Positions 1-15,400 of a stretch of DNA of 64,000 nt are shown in pieces (position 1 is the first letter of the stretch; every line of letters begins with the position of its first letter). The notes below the pieces were generated by a model. The model was given only the letters and a program-made list of their open reading frames with translations. It made no database searches and was not told the DNA's origin. Origin of the DNA: Paralichthys olivaceus (lineage: Eukaryota > Chordata > Actinopteri > Pleuronectiformes > Paralichthyidae); NCBI RefSeq assembly GCF_024713975.1, contig NC_091094.1, forward strand, positions 19,304,501-19,368,500. The letters run 5' to 3'. The position numbers were made by a program, and so were the translations under genes.

Positions 1-1790
1 AATGGTTTAAAAGATTTAATATGATGCCACCGTCCTCCTCTGCCTCAATCATTTCAGCTGTGCATGACAAACCAGAGATGAACATAAACAGAAGTAAATT
101 CAGACAGATGGTTTTCAATCCTTAGGAGGAGCCAGTTTTCCACGGTTACTTTTTACAGACATGTCATTTGTGGTGTTTTGTTTGTCAGTCAGGAGCCTGC
201 AGTTTCATCCAGCAGTCAAATTTAACAGCCATAACAATGTGTCCATAAATACATCAACAAAACAGTCTATCTTCGCCCATGTGGCGTGGTCGATTAATTT
301 GTAAGGAAACATTTCAGTATATATTTAGGATGTGATGACATTGTTATAATGTAGATTGAGAAATGACACTAAGGTAGTTGAGTTACTAACTGGGACCAGC
401 ACTGCAGTTGTATGTTTTAATACTCCCCTGTTCTGTTTCAACCTGACCAAGATGTTTGTGCATATGTTTTAAATTGTACGCTATCTGGACGTATGTTTTT
501 CTGAAACTGTGTCTATTGAATTATTCAGTCTGCAACATCCCTGGATTAGCACCTTCTCACAACATGGTGGAGTCCTCAGAAACCACAGGAAAACAAACAT
601 GGCTCTGGTCAGCTTCAGCTTATTCTGACAGGTCAGTCACTTCACTGTCAACATCATTGTCAGTGAGGAGGCTTACACGTGTAGGATTTACTGAAGGGAG
701 AGAGGGAACTATCATAGATACAATCTGGATAGTTTCTCTTCTTACATTCCAATAATGTTTTCTGCTTTCTGTTCTTTGGATTGGAATAAAGAGATCATTC
801 TAAATGTTTCTTTTGTAAGAATATCCACCACAGATTTATCACTTCTTACTTGGTCTGTCATTCATCTTGTGAAAGAAAGAAAGCAAGTGGACTTGACTTT
901 GGTGTTGTTCGATGGAAACTGTTGTCCTAACTTTGCCAACTAATGTCTGTATGCAGGTGGACCAAAACAGCTTTACCAGCAGGCAGAAGGTGCACAGAGC
1001 AGCAGACATGATTTTCAGTGGAGAAATTCACCTAAACTAGCCTTCACTAACATTTAAGTCCTAAATATATTACACTAGTCATTTTAACAACTTTTAAAAC
1101 ATAGCTTGACCAAACTTTACAGATACACTCCTAGAGTATCCCCAAATTTCTCTTCTAGTGCTTTAGGCGTAGACAGGAGACAACTGAGAGGACTCAGAGG
1201 ACTCAGAGGACTGCTCTCCACCGTTTAATGGCCCCGGCCGAGGAAAATATAAAACCAGGTATTCGCCTTCTGGTGTTTCTCTGCACCTGCAAAACCAAAC
1301 TGTGTGTTTAAAAATGTCAACAAAAACTGTCCAGTCTCCAAAGACATAGTAGAATAACACAGCAATGAAACATCATGGTAAATATAAAAATACACAAGGA
1401 TTAAATTCACTTAATCATTTAATTATAAATACATTTTAAAAATACAAATTAAAAACAATAAAGTTCGTTTTATCTCTGTTACACTGAGAAGACATTTTGG
1501 GAAGTGGGGTCTGTGTTGGATGGTATGATTAACGACAAGCAGTTTGTACAGTTAATAAATAAAATAGGATTTAATGATAGCCTATAATCTTTGACAATAA
1601 GTTATTGACCTCTCTGGAGTTATGAATAATGTTCTCATGGAGGATGCAGCCTCAAGTGTTGGACTTGATGAGGCCATGAGACTGAGCTGGGTTTCATAAT
1701 CCTCAGATCCGGGTCCAGGGTCTTTCCAGCACGTGCAGAGTGTTTTTGTAACCCATGGTGACCGAGTCGGAGGGGGCGGGTCCAGGATGC
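1..1790. other. Intergenic region upstream of loxl2
   Basis: I see no convincing gene here. The short open frames have no recognisable domain and no splice context that links them to anything. There is a small imperfect tandem repeat of an ACTCAGAGG-type unit near 1186-1212. The stretch may hold distal regulatory DNA of loxl2 or the end of a neighbouring gene, but nothing in the sequence shows this. Confidence 0.5.
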
Positions 1791-1794
1791 TGAG

Positions 1795-1985
1795 GTGGTC
1801 GCTGATTGGCTGCTGGCCGCGGCGATGAGTGGGACGGGAGCGCGCTGGCAGAAGTGAGAGGAGAAAAGAGGCAGAGGAGGAGAAGAGAGGAATAAGTTCT
1901 GCTGCATAACTCATCCTCTGCTGCAGCCCAGAAAACGGAAGGTGTGTGTGTGGAGGACTGAGCCGCCTGTTCTCCGTCTGTACAG
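1795..1985 (+). promoter_or_regulatory. loxl2: Probable loxl2 promoter and untranslated first exon
   Basis: A locally GC-rich stretch contains an inverted CCAAT box (ATTGG, 1805-1809) and then a purine-rich segment. It ends in a strong splice donor (CAG|GTAAGT) at 1985/1986. The next plausible acceptor is TTTTTAG at 3745, 23 bases before the loxl2 ATG, so this fits a noncoding exon 1 spliced to the signal-peptide exon. The transcription start itself cannot be placed from sequence; 1795 is a rough lower limit. Confidence 0.5.
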
Positions 1986-3745
1986 GTAAGTTTTCATCTT
2001 CATGTCAGGATAGACAACTTCTGATAGGATGATCTGATCCGCACGAGCAGGACTCTGTGAAACTTTTTCTTGAAACATGAGACTCTCTGCAAACTGCACA
2101 GTTCTCCTTCTTTGTCCCCTCTGCATGACTTGGAACATAAACAGGATGAATATTTAAATTAATGATCACTGTAAAAAGTAGTTTGCAGTCATTTTATCTT
2201 CTGTAGTAGTTTACCAAACAAGAGTTACACCCATTTAAAGTGAACTTGATCTAAACATAGGCTATAATGTTTGTATTGCTGCAATGCATTATTAACCCAA
2301 ATGCAGAAGAGAGGGAAAGTATTCTTATTTTATATGTGTCTGGATTCCCAGAAGAAGCTGCAGGACTCCCCTGTTCAGGCTTAACAGACACTTGATGGTT
2401 GATTTGTGCTTTTCACTCATGAACAATAGGAAATAGAAAAAGCACTGGCTTTGACTGAGGAAGCCATAAATTCATTATGTGGGGATTTTGGAATATCAAG
2501 TTGACTGGAAAGTCCTTGGCTACCTTTCACTGACTCTCCCCTAGTCTTATTGTTCTTGCGTGTTTCTGTAGCTGGTTTTGTAGGAAGTATAGACCTTACA
2601 CAACACAAATTCAGGAGAAGTGTACATTTTTCAAAGGTTTGTGGAGGTAACACATTATGTTAGTTCACTGTGTGTTCATAAGTGGACTCTGAAAAAGTTG
2701 TGTCAGAGACACTGAAATTCAAGAGGCCAGATCAAAGCAGCTCCTGCTGAACTTGTTCCTCCCAGAGGTTTTTCACTGGAGGATCTCAAGTGACGTCTCA
2801 CAGTTTATTGAGTGTGTACACCAGGGGTGTTTTGTCTAGCCCCTGCGTTCTGCAGTTTGTTGGCTGTTACTATGACGTCAACTTGGAAATCACCCCCGTC
2901 CTCATCCTCCTCCTCCTTCTCCCTCCTCACACCACAGACCTGGAGGTCTCCTTACTTTCACTGTCCTCCTCCCCTCATTTAACTCCAGGAACATTCCTCC
3001 CCCAGGGCTTTTGGTCCGTCCGTTGACACTTTCATGGTCTGCCATGAAATATCGATGGAGAGTTAACTTTCCTTCTCAGTTGTGCAGCCTTCAGGCAGAG
3101 ATCAGTAGATAAGTGAGAGGGGCAGCACCCACCCTGCAGAGGCCCACATTTGCTCCTCATTAGGCTGTCAGAAAGACAGAGGCAGGAATCCTTGTCTCAG
3201 CAACACAACCTCCATTTTCACCCAAATTCCACTTCTTCTCTCCCTTATTGGCAGTCAAATGCAGTTTCACATTTTTACTGATCCTCAAACTTATATTTGT
3301 GGTGTAGAGAGGCTGGTGAGGGATCTCTGGTAACTTCATGATAGCCAAACCAAACTGTAGCATGTGCAAGATTTTATAATAAACCAACTTATGGACAAGG
3401 CTCCATGCCTGCTCCATGAATTGTTCAGTGGGAAATCAATTCAAATGTCAAAAACAACTTTTTATCTCGCAGTGTTAAAGAAAGTGATAAAAAAATCCAC
3501 TGGATCTGCCGTCAGATCTGAATCTGCAGTAAACATTTAATAGGTTCTACACTGAACCCTATCACATCTTTCAACCGAGAGCATTGATAATTCTTCTTGT
3601 AGTTTTTGTATAATTTTGCAAACAAAAATCTTCCAAGAAATAAAAGAGGTGAAAACATATCCTCCTTGATAGAGGTAATAATCAGGGGAATTGTTGAGTT
3701 CAGCTTGAAACAGCCTCTGACAGTCACTCATCATCTTCTTTTTAG
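1986..3745 (+). other. loxl2: loxl2 intron 1
   Basis: This is the intron between the inferred untranslated exon and the ATG exon, with donor GTAAGT at 1986 and acceptor TTTTTAG at 3745. I recognise no gene, RNA or repeat family inside it. Confidence 0.45.
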
Positions 3746-3768
3746 ATTCTCCTCCAGCCTCCTGCATC

Positions 3769-6700
3769 ATGCTGCACCCAGGTGCCTTGTTCTCTTTGCT
3801 GTACATGTGTGCGCTGTGCAATGCTCAGTCAAACTCTGGCACACCTGTGATCCAGCTCCGTCTCGTTGGAGAGAAGCGGAAACACTACGAGGGTAGGGTG
3901 GAGGTTTTCTACAATGGAGAGTGGGGGACAGTGTGTGATGACGACTTCTCCATCTACACTGCCCACGTGGTGTGCAGAGAGCTTGGCTTCATAAACGCAG
4001 AGTCCTGGTCGCCCTCGGCCAAGTACGGAAGAGGAGAAGGTAAGAAAAAGTTGTATATGTTGATATTTTTGGAAATTTCATCTCAAACCCACGTTCTTCA
4101 GCTGTTTAAGACCTGAGATGAGGGTTGATGGTTGATAATCTCTGCAAACTGCCAATCAGCCAACCACACAGACGCAGTATATCTCTTCAAACTGTGTCAT
4201 GTGTTCCATGGAAAAAACATCTTTGAATGAGGTACACGTTTCCCCCATCTGCTAATATCCTGAGGCACTGGTTTCCCCATTAGAGGAGACGTGAGAGACG
4301 CCAATCAGCTCATGAAGTAGCACCAGGGTTGGGTGGGGGGTCAAGACTGGAAACACTGGGTGTGTTAACCAGACACGCACACACATTTAATGAAAAAACA
4401 CACATGAGACATAATCTCATCCCCTTTTTCTTTATCTCATGTGAATTCCTCCATCACTGTAAAAAAACAAACCCTGATAAGATTTTCAAAGCTGTAGCTG
4501 CTGGTGGTGTATATGTATGAGTAAGTTGTTAATTAAAACAGTGTCCCTTGTTAAAGGCATGTTTTCCCACTGGGTCTCGGCCACATCCAGCCTGCCACTT
4601 CAACAGTGAAGTAATTACCTTGGCTGTTTACTTCCCAAAGCACCAGAGTCATTATAGCAATTTTAAGGATTACGTTTATAAAGTAATAGACCCCATGCAT
4701 GTAATGTTGCATGCAAATACCATTTTATGAGAAGCAGCAAAACAGTGTGATGTTTATGTATGGCCTGTCTGTGCAGAGAGGAAAATGTTTGCACTGAATG
4801 TGATGTAGGAATGTAGAGATGGAGGCATTTGTGGATGTGGTCAGGGTGTGACCCTTCTGCGTTCCTAAAGATTAATGTTGAATTTTCACTTAAAATGGGT
4901 GCAGAAAATGAGTGGGCCATTTTGAGGAGGTTTCTCTTTATTCTGACAAATGGATTCAAATTAGTTTAAAGGAGAATCATTTAGAGAGGAAGGTTGAGGC
5001 TGTGTGCGTGTGTTTTCTTGTTGTTTGTAGAGACACATGGCTGTAAAAGTGATCAAGAGCTTTTTCCCATCATCATTGTGACTGTTGAAAGAGACCATCA
5101 CATGTTTTCAATTGAAGACATAACCACATAACAAGTACAAGGACATCTCCCTTTTGGATGCAGTAATTTTCCTGCCTGGTTGTTAATCCGATTCCCAGCA
5201 GCATTTGCACAGCTGTAATTTGCAAACTCAGGTAATAAAATCACAAATTCACATTTATTCAGATCCACTTAGGAACACTATGCTCTGTTCCAGTTTGCTA
5301 TAATTTTGAGTTTAGGTTATGTGGTTGACTCAGAACGCCAATAAAAGCCCAATTTGAAAATTAATGGCTCCCTGCAGGCTGCGCTCCCACTTTTCACCAG
5401 CTTGCAAATGATGGTTTTAACACAACAATTCAAAACAATTACAACTGGCCATTCTGAATGTTTCTTTAGCCAGAAATGCATTGAGATCAGGCTGGCTGTC
5501 ACGTGGACTGTCTGCAGTAAATCACCACCAGGAAACTTGGCTCCTATTATGAAAAAATGTTCCCGAGGTAATCATCTGCTGCCAGGAGGAGGCTACGTGA
5601 CCGTATAACACTCAGTCACTTTCTTGGTATGATCAGGATGTTCCTCAGCAGCGTGTTGAGACAGTCAGAGGAGCAATCCGTTGGTGGTTTCCATTCCTAC
5701 AGTTGTTGGGGTTTCCGTGCTTCAGCAGGCTGATCCGGAACAGGCAGCTGGACGGCAGATGATCCACTTCAGCCGTTACAGCATTTATTGGCCAGGTTGT
5801 GGCTGAAAAGATGCGTCAGGTTATGGTGGAGACCAAACACATCTCCATGTGAGTAGGTCTACTGTCTCTGTGACTAGACGACAGTGGAAATGCTGAGATA
5901 GGTGTCAACGGGGTGTGACACGCAGCTTAAGACGGTAAAGGTGCAATATTGAAAGCACTCTTTAATTTTACTTTTCAAATGAAGTAATCCTCTGTCAGGG
6001 AAAGGGACAGGGATTGTGGCAACATGTTGCTCAGTGGAGAGTGCAGCATCAGCCCTGCCATAACAAGGATGAATGATGACTCACATTGTAATATGAAATG
6101 CACGTCCTTTAATACAGTATTTATTTTCATCTTATTCAAGGAGGTTAATGTTTTTGTTTGCATTCGTGTGATTTGGTTTGGGTGGGACATGACCCAAGGA
6201 AGAATCCAGTTAATTCAGATCAGGGCTTGGATCGAGGATTTTTTTTTCACTTTCTTTAAAATTGCGAGATAGGGCGTCTTTCAATTTATTTTGTCTCAGA
6301 GCATAATTCATGGATATTGATAAAAATAGTGTGGTTTCATAAGTGCCATTCTAGTTATTTCATGATATTTCTAAAAAAGGGTGTACATTCAAATCACAAG
6401 TCAGACCTGCAGGCCAAGGAAGCAGCATCATGACTCTAAAAGTTGCTGACGGTCAACAAGGACTCTGTAACTAATGATTCTTTTCTTCACAAATAATTGA
6501 AAATGACTTGGTTTATAAAATATTTAGAAAAATAAATGCTGGTCACACTTTCCTAAAACCCAAGATGACATTTTATCATTGCTCATTTAATTTAACTAAC
6601 AGAAGAGGTTCAAAGATAATAAGAAAAAAAAACTCCTCACAGATAATATTAGAATAAACATCCTCAAAACTTGTTGAGTCTTCTCGCAGAAACCCTTTAT

Positions 6701-9700
6701 CTTCATCAGAGAACGTGTCAGTTCACACATAACTCTGCTCCTCTTCGCTCCAGGCCGTATCTGGCTCGACAACGTGCACTGCACTGGTGGAGAGAAGAGT
6801 CTGGCTCAGTGTGAGTCCAACGGCTTTGGAGTGTCTGACTGCAAACATTCGGAGGATGTCGGGGTGGTGTGCAACCAGAAGCGCATTGCAGGCTTCAAGT
6901 TCATCCGGAACCAGGCCCATGGTGACGAGGTGAGTTCGCATTGAGCTACACACTTATGTCTAAACGATCAAACATGCACGTGTAGGTCCATGTCACACAA
7001 ATTTAACACCAGGGTGGGATCATTTCCAGCCAGCTACTACCATCCACGCATGGTTCAAGTACACACATGCAACCTGAACAGATGTTCACAATAAAAAAAG
7101 AAGAGGACAGGCTCGGGATGAAAGAAAATTCTTGCACCACATGTGAGTTGTCTGTCAGTTGGTCATAAGGGGAACAATATTTCACTGGATTAAAACATAG
7201 TCCCCACATTGTTGAGGCTCACTTGTCCCAAAGGAAATACAGATAAACTTGCTATGGGATGAAATATCCATCATCGATATGTCTTCTTGGTTCACTGATT
7301 AACTTTCATATCCTCGCTCCAACCACAGCGACTGAACACCAACATACGGGTCAGGACAGGGTGGCAGCAACTATTCAAAAATGTTTTTGCAAGTCAGACA
7401 AGTCTCATACCAGTGGTTACTTTTATCAGACTGCACCATTAAAACTTGACTTATCATGCCTTGGCCTGTTTAGACTAGTAATGTCCAATTAAAAACTAAG
7501 TAGCTTCAACAGTAACAGTAGCTCACAAACTGTAACACAAATAAAAAAAATACAGTTTAAGTGACCAAACAATATATAAAACTTACTCTAGGTGTGACTT
7601 GTTAATATGTATACTGCATAGAAGCAAACGTATCAGTTTTAGTAGTATTTATACAATTTAGAAGGTGTGGAAATATTCCATAATTATTATACATTATATA
7701 CTTTCTTTGCTCATTCACTCTAATGGTGTTTGGGAGAATACTTACTAATTTGAGGTATTTTTTTAGTTTTTTATAAAATGTAATTCCAATATTGTTGTTT
7801 TGATCATTTTTACAGAGTTACAGAGAATTTTTATATAAGTGCCAGACAGACGTATGGACAATATTCTTATTCTGCTATTGCTCTGTTCATATTTAGCAAG
7901 GTACTATTATTTTTTTAGTTAAGCCAGCTAAAAGGTTACAAATGGCAGTTATGTAGGCATATATATTTACCAACATTAGTGTCTACATATGATCTAGTAT
8001 GTTTGCAATTTATTTCAATCTGGTAAACACTTCTTGTTAAGTTATTATTAACCAAAGTCAATCAGAACTTATGAACAGCTGCTGAAACTCGCACCAGTGT
8101 TTTATGATCTTTATGATGAAATGGATACAACCAGTAACGGAAATGTCCTTATGGATATTAAATCAGTCTGTCTGGACAAGACGTGCAGGTAGTCACATCT
8201 GCACTGACATCAGGCCGATGACATAATCCACTAGTCAGCGAATAATGTTGAGCTGTCCACTCCACCATTTGCACTGATGACTTTGCCACGCTGCTATTAG
8301 TCTGTCACCAGCCCTCAGCAGACCCCAGCCCACTCTGCAGCCATGACTCAGAGAGGGGGAAGACCATCCTGTCTCAGACCGCCTCTGTGCCGGACGGAAA
8401 GTCAGCGTGGGTTTGTGACTGCGAGACAGAGGGAGAAAGGAGGATAGCAGCATTCCTTCAGCTTGTCTGAGAATAAGTCATTGAAAACACACTGCCACAG
8501 ATGGTTTCTCTATTAAAACCAGACTGACACTGATGAAGCAACACTTACAACAGCAGTCCTTTTTTTACTGCTTTGGTTTTACAGTTTTGTTCTTATGTAT
8601 ACTAGATGTAGGGTGGTAGATTCTGCTGAATAACCCATCTCTCTACAACAGCCAGAAGTGTGACTGCGTTTTTTACTGGATTCATTTTAGACGACAAGCC
8701 TGAGGAGTTCACCTGAAATACTTGTGTAACCTTCTAGCTGAGTCATGGCAATGAAAGCACTATTGAACCCTTTTCAGGATTTTTTTTTTCCAGGTCGGGT
8801 CCATAAGCAGCACCCTCTTGTTCCTTATATGTTGAGTGCTTCTAGGGCCTCTGGGGAGTTACCTCAGTCCCCCACCCTGTAAATATTTCCTTGGTCTGGC
8901 TAAAGCCATACACCTTTAACCATGCATGGGCTGACGTCAACGATGGGCAGCACTGTTCCTTCAATCTGTTTATTCACAGCATGAATCGAGATTCTGTGCT
9001 GCACCTGAAAAGTTAACACCCCAACCATGAGTGTACTATAGTGTAAGTAATGGTAAAACTAAAAGAGTGAAGCACTCAGTGTCTTCATCAATTTGAATCT
9101 TTTTAAACGTTTAAAAACTGGTGCATTAAAAGGTTTCCATCAACTTTTAGTGTTATGTAGTGATTTGTTGAATTGTTTTTATATGGTATACCTGAATTTT
9201 GCAGATAAAATTTTAATTACCATTTGAATTATACAAAAATTAGGTATTTTGTAAGTATTTCTGGGTAACTGTACAGGTCATAAAGTTGCTTCAAACTGTA
9301 ATTATCTTGTTTTTGTGAGGGATACATCATGAGACAATTTGACAGTGTATGGGAATAAGTGAAGATTAGACCATAACAGCTCATTCTGGCAAGTTCAGCT
9401 TAGACCACAAATGATAGTCTACTGAAAACATCAGTCTGTCATTAATGAAAACAGCAGCTTCCGCTGGCACAACTTGCACGTCTCAAATTTTAGCCGAGTC
9501 AATCAAAGACGCGTTGAACTGTAGACACGACTAAAACAGTCGTAGGGCGTTAGCAGGATATCAAAGTCATATTGCTGAAAGTGTTTTTCTCACACAGTCT
9601 AAATCAGAGCCGTCATTTAACCTCTGTAACGACCGTGCATATCTCAGTCTGCTACTGATCTGACCTCTGCAGATTCCTCTTCCTCTCCCCATGACAACCG

Positions 9701-12278
9701 GTTACGTAATGCTTTTTAACACAACAACGGAACTAACATTCCTCTGTGACTGAATCATTACCATGGATAATCTTAATTATTTCAACCAGCTTCAATGCTT
9801 CAGCGACACTGCCTGGAATCTATGTATTTATACATGATGGACAGTTTGTCTTTGGGATATTTCAGCACGGTTGCTTTACTTATAATGTGTTTGTGCATAG
9901 CAGAGGCCTGAGTCTCTCAGTAAATAGGGTGACTTGCATTCGACATCAGAACCAGACACTGGGAATTTTGTTTATCCGACAGCAAGGATTGTTGAATGAA
10001 CTCAGCTGTGTTCTGCTGCTTTTTATATGGGAACAGCTCGCTGCACGTGTCACGATGTTGAGAGGATCAAAGTTGTATACGTCTCCTTTATTAGAAGATG
10101 TATGAAAGTTCAAGTCTGTATATGTTAGATGTTTATGTGAGAGTATGCTGTGTCATTTGAGAATAATTAAAGCTTCATGGTTAAGTTTGATTAGAGCTTC
10201 TCCACCATGTTTGTTAGTGTGTGGCATTGCTATGTACTTGTGAAATCATTACATATCACATTGTCCCCACGAGAAGAGAAATTTCAAGTGGGAGCTCACA
10301 AAAGCCCATTTCTAGTCATGTTTTGTTTGTTTCTTCACAAACGAATGCAGATACATTTGCATTGTTCGTGTAGAGATTGCACGCTGCTGCTTTCAGATCA
10401 TTGTACATCGTTACAAGCACGTGACCAAACTTGATGAGTTCTTCTTTAGTCTTACTCCTGAAGGGTTTAGAAAACATCTGCACAAAAAGCAGCTGCAGTT
10501 GTTTGCCAGACCATTAGTGTGTTTACTTCCACCAAACACTTGGATCTTAAATCAACACAAAGACGTCAGAAGCCACTTGTAACAACAGAATGCAGCGGCT
10601 AAAAGGCTTTTGATTCTTTGCAGGGTGAAGGCTGCACATCTCCGTGAGGCGGGATGGTGTCCCCTTACAAGAATTTCAGGGCCTCACATTCTGTGCTATA
10701 AAGCAAAAGGAAACCCGAGACAAAGTGGGTTAGCCTCCTGCATGATGTATGCGAGAGGCTCGTGAGGAGGAGACTGATCGAAGGGAGAAGAGGTTGATGC
10801 ATGTCAGGAGTCAGGAGCCAGTTGCTCTCTCTTGTGGATAGAAAAGTAGACAGATTTACCACATGTTCAACAGCTGGATCCCTCTGTGGCCTCAGCCCTC
10901 TTCTCGACTGCACAGTGCCATAAGTCCTGAAACTTATTGTCAATAGATGTGATTTATTGTATGAGCGCTGCACATACTGTCTTCTGCAAGACTAAATATA
11001 GATATGACACAATAAGAGATATTCAGCTAAGATAATGGTGCTCATGAATCACTTAAAAAGAATGTCTCGGAGACGGGTGGATCCAGGAACAGCACTGGGG
11101 GGCACTGGCCCAAGCTGAAATCAGATTGGCCCCTAAAGTGCCCCTGTGCATTCATACTAACTATGCTACCATTAAATATTACAATTTGTTAAGATTATTT
11201 ATTTTCTAAGCTTTTTTAAAGTACACAACCAGCTTAAACAAGGATCGTTTTCCAAATTAGGAACTTTGCATGGATATTATGGACATATAAATGGCCCCTA
11301 ATTTAGAAAAACCCTAGATAGTCTAAAGCTAATTTCAACATATTATATCTCATGTATTTAATCCGCACAGACACTTAAGTGTAAAAACAGCAACTTGTGG
11401 TGTAATGGGAGGTTATGTGATGGACTATCATCAGGGAGCTGGTCATCTGGCAAACTCTCAGTGACAAGAGTCCAGGGTGGAACTGTCTTCCAACAAGAAA
11501 ACATTGGGCAGATAAGCCTCTGTGAAGCTCCAAACAGTTGCTTTTACATTTTTCTGTTTATACATACTCAGCAAACAAGATGAAGCCTGTTGATTAAAGA
11601 GCTTTTAGAGGTGCTGGTCGGGGATTTTTTTTAACCCTTGGATGGAGCCAGGCTGTTTTTCGCTAGTTTTAATCTGAACCAACCATCTCTTTGCTGTGTT
11701 TTTTTTTTCAAAAGAAATACAGGGAGTTGTGTTGATTGTCACATCAAATGCTAAGCAAGAAAACAAATGTTAGAATATATTTGTTTCTGGACATCATCCC
11801 CTTCTATGATGCTTTAAACTGTTCTAATTTGATTAATAACCTAAACAAGGTCATGCTTTTAATTTGCTGACATATTTCAGTCATGAAATATTGATCATTA
11901 AATTAGTCTGAGATTCATTTCCATGATGGGAGCAGCTGTAATAGATATTTCAGATGTATGTAATCATCTCATGCACACTTGGTCAGTGAAGTGGGTCAGG
12001 TAGACTGGGGGCCGCTGAGGCAGAAGTTAGGCTGGGGCCCATGTGAAAGTCATTTCAAAGGGCCTCACTGTTCACTTGCTTTTCATCTAAACTGGCGTGA
12101 TTATCATTCATCCCTGCCAAGTTTTGCAGGGAGGGGCGTCGAGCGGATGGGGGTCTGTGGTCACGTGCAGACAAACATGCAGCCGGGTGGTAAAGCTGAG
12201 TAAAACGGAAGAAATGCTCAGTAGTGGAAGCATTAGTCAGACACTGGCTAGACTACAGTCTAAAGTTCACACATGTAC

Positions 12279-12326
<48 letters not shown>

Positions 12327-12338
12327 GGTGTGGGTGGG

Positions 12339-12408
<70 letters not shown>

Positions 12409-15400
12409 GGGGGGGTTGAAAATGTTTCAGTAATGGTCAAAGCTGGCTAAATAAAGAATGTTTTTCTTTTTTCTCAGACGCAACTCGCAAACAAGAACAA
12501 GAATGACTGTATTTGAACAGGATAAAAGTATTTGGATAAAATCCACAGAATGAATGAATCAGTGCAGTCACACAGTGGTTAGAGTGACTGTGAGATGAGG
12601 AAACCTTGTAGAAATGTCCAGGTCAGAGTTAGCCTCAGGATGGCCTGTAGGATGGAAAACCTGCATTCATTACGAATGAGTTTCTGTCCCTGCAATGATC
12701 CTGATGATAAGCACGCAAATTCCCTATACTTAAATAAATTGTTCCATATTTTAGATAGACAGTCCGTATATTTAGATTGAGCTTACTCAGTTTTCAGGAC
12801 CACTCAAAGCGCCTTACTGTACAGTTTTTGGTATTCAATCATTAATTTCATGTGCAGCACTTTCTCTATCAGACATCAGTCACTAATGCAATTTCAGGGA
12901 CAATATGAGGGCCAGTATTTTTCCCAAAGACACTCTGGCATGCAGAATGGAGTGACTGGACTCAATCTGCCAACCGTCTGGTTAGTGGACGGCCCACTCT
13001 ACCCCCTGACACAGCCACAGCAGCACCAGATAACCACATAATGGCTTCACTTTCTTGGGATGACCAGTACCACTCAACTTGTGTCTGTAAACTATAAAGA
13101 CAGGAAACAGGAGGAAACAGGTTCCCTGGCTCAGTCCAAAGAAAACAAAGATCCACCTACCAGCACCTTTAAATCTGACTAATTTATAAGTTACTGTATC
13201 CTTTATCTTCTTTGTTAAATCTGTACCATACCCTTGGACAGAGCCAGACTTTATGCGATGCTAAGCTAACCATTTGCTGGCTGTAACTTCCTAAAAGATG
13301 CAAGAGTGGTATCAATGTTCTCATCTAGCTCTTGCAAGAAAGCGAAGAAGCATATTTCACTCGAAAAAATGTTCTTTCCATGGATTTCATGGTACATTTT
13401 TGAGCGTCCTCTTATTGGAAAGTCTAGATTATCAAAGTTATATTCGTTTTTCATGATTGTGAAACAGCTAATCACGTTCTTTGCTCTGTAGTAATAATTT
13501 CCCAGCATTACCTTAAGAAAAAAAGAGTTTGGGCCTGGGCCAAGCAGGATTTTGCTGAGTTTATGTCTGGTGGTTTGGATTTAGGAGGAAACGCCTGCTG
13601 GACAGATGACAGCTGTGGGTATCTGTCCTCTTCTGCCTCACACGTTCACATGGCCAGTTTCCACTTTCTGAGCCAAATGCAACACTGGTCAGACCCTTCT
13701 CAGTGCCCCATTTCATACTCGCCTCTTACCCTCCCTGTCCTGTCTGGTATTCTAACCTTCACACCTGCCTTCACTTGTAAGATAAGATTACTTTACAGTC
13801 ACTGCACCAGTACAATACAATCAGATTCTGTTGGAATCCGTCCTGTAGATGCCCATTAGAATAGAATAAAATAATAAACATACCATACAAACTAAATACA
13901 CTAGAGATATGAATAAATAAAAACAGATAGAATACTATATACACAGTACATACATACTTGGACTGTGGTTTTTCTGTATGATTTAATGTCTTTTAATTTT
14001 TATCGGCATGTCAATTGTACTTTAGTTTATCAATTTATGAGTTTGATTTTCAAACTTTGTTTCTTGTTAATAATCACTTGTTATAATATAAGTAATAAAC
14101 TGTACATCATTATAATTTTGCTTTTATATTGAAGCATATATAAATATATACACTTATACGTACACATTTCATGAACAAAAAAAAAACAGGAAGAAAGAAA
14201 ATATATATTACCTGCCCCTTTCATATAAATAACATAATATATATATGTACAGATAGTCATCCCTTTTTCACTTAATATGTTCAAGCTGTTACATTACTTT
14301 ATCTTTACTATGTTTTTTTCAATTGAATATTTTTTTCTGAGGGTTTTCAGGTACTGGCTTAACATAATACTTTCAAGGCAACTAACTCTTTAAGTTTCAA
14401 AACATGTGACTTGATAAACAGTCTGTAAGTATTAGGTTTTAAATACCAGATCCCCTGATCATGATCACATCTCCTCATCTTCATTTCCTGCAGGGCACTA
14501 ATGGAAAATACTATGTCATGCTATACGACCAGCAGGAATCTCCTCATGAACGAGTGGTTTTCACCAGCTCTAACCGCTGTGGTCAGTAGGAGTACTGGGG
14601 TCACAGTAGAAACAGTCTGACTCAGTCATGGCTCCTCCTGCCGTCTTTAGTTTTCAGAAACCCTGAAGTCTTGAACATTCTTTTAGGATGATGCCATTCC
14701 AGGAAACCACCCTCTGGGCAAGTATTTAGTATTTGCTGGGAGACGTGCCTGAAGGTTTTTTTTCTTGCAGAGTTAAAGTTCCTACTGTTACGAAATTACA
14801 GAGATCAGCTTTTGCATACCACAAAGTAGCTCAGAGTTTTGGCTCTTTTCGGCGCCCACAGCGTAACCTCACACCCAGCCAGGAACCAACTGCAGCTCTC
14901 GGCTCAATGAGGGAAATAACAATGGCTCTGTTATTAGGTAGCCATTTACCCAGCCCTGGAGGTCAAAGGTTACCATTCCTTCCTGATTTAGGGGTCTTCA
15001 GGACACAAGTTGCTAACTATGTTTGATGACCCTCTGCCTGACCAACTGGCTTTACAGCCCTTTATAATAACCTGTGGACCACCCGCCGACACGCTACCCA
15101 ACCTGAACCCTGTCAGCTTCACAAGGCTTCTTTCTTCAACGTCTCTTGATGTAACATGAGACTTAATTGGATTCTGATTATATTTTTTAACCTCCCCTGT
15201 CGGTCCTCTTAGGTCCTCACGAATGAAAGATGAGAACTTAGGGAAAAGATGATAATTTACTGATTCTGATTCTGTTTCAGATTCTTGTTTCACTGTTAAA
15301 ATAATGGCAATGGTGCATTTCACTTTATATGTGAATTTCCAGCAAAAAGTATGTTGTCAAATTGATGAATTGCCACTCTTTTAACTTTGTAACCAAAACA

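Noticed and set aside
3606..3896. Plus-strand frame overlapping the loxl2 ATG exon
   Set aside because: It is in another frame; the loxl2 frame has the signal peptide and SRCR motifs and joins all later exons in phase.
12097..12450. Open frame with a long Cys-Val run
   Set aside because: It is produced by the TG microsatellite and has no domain or splice support.
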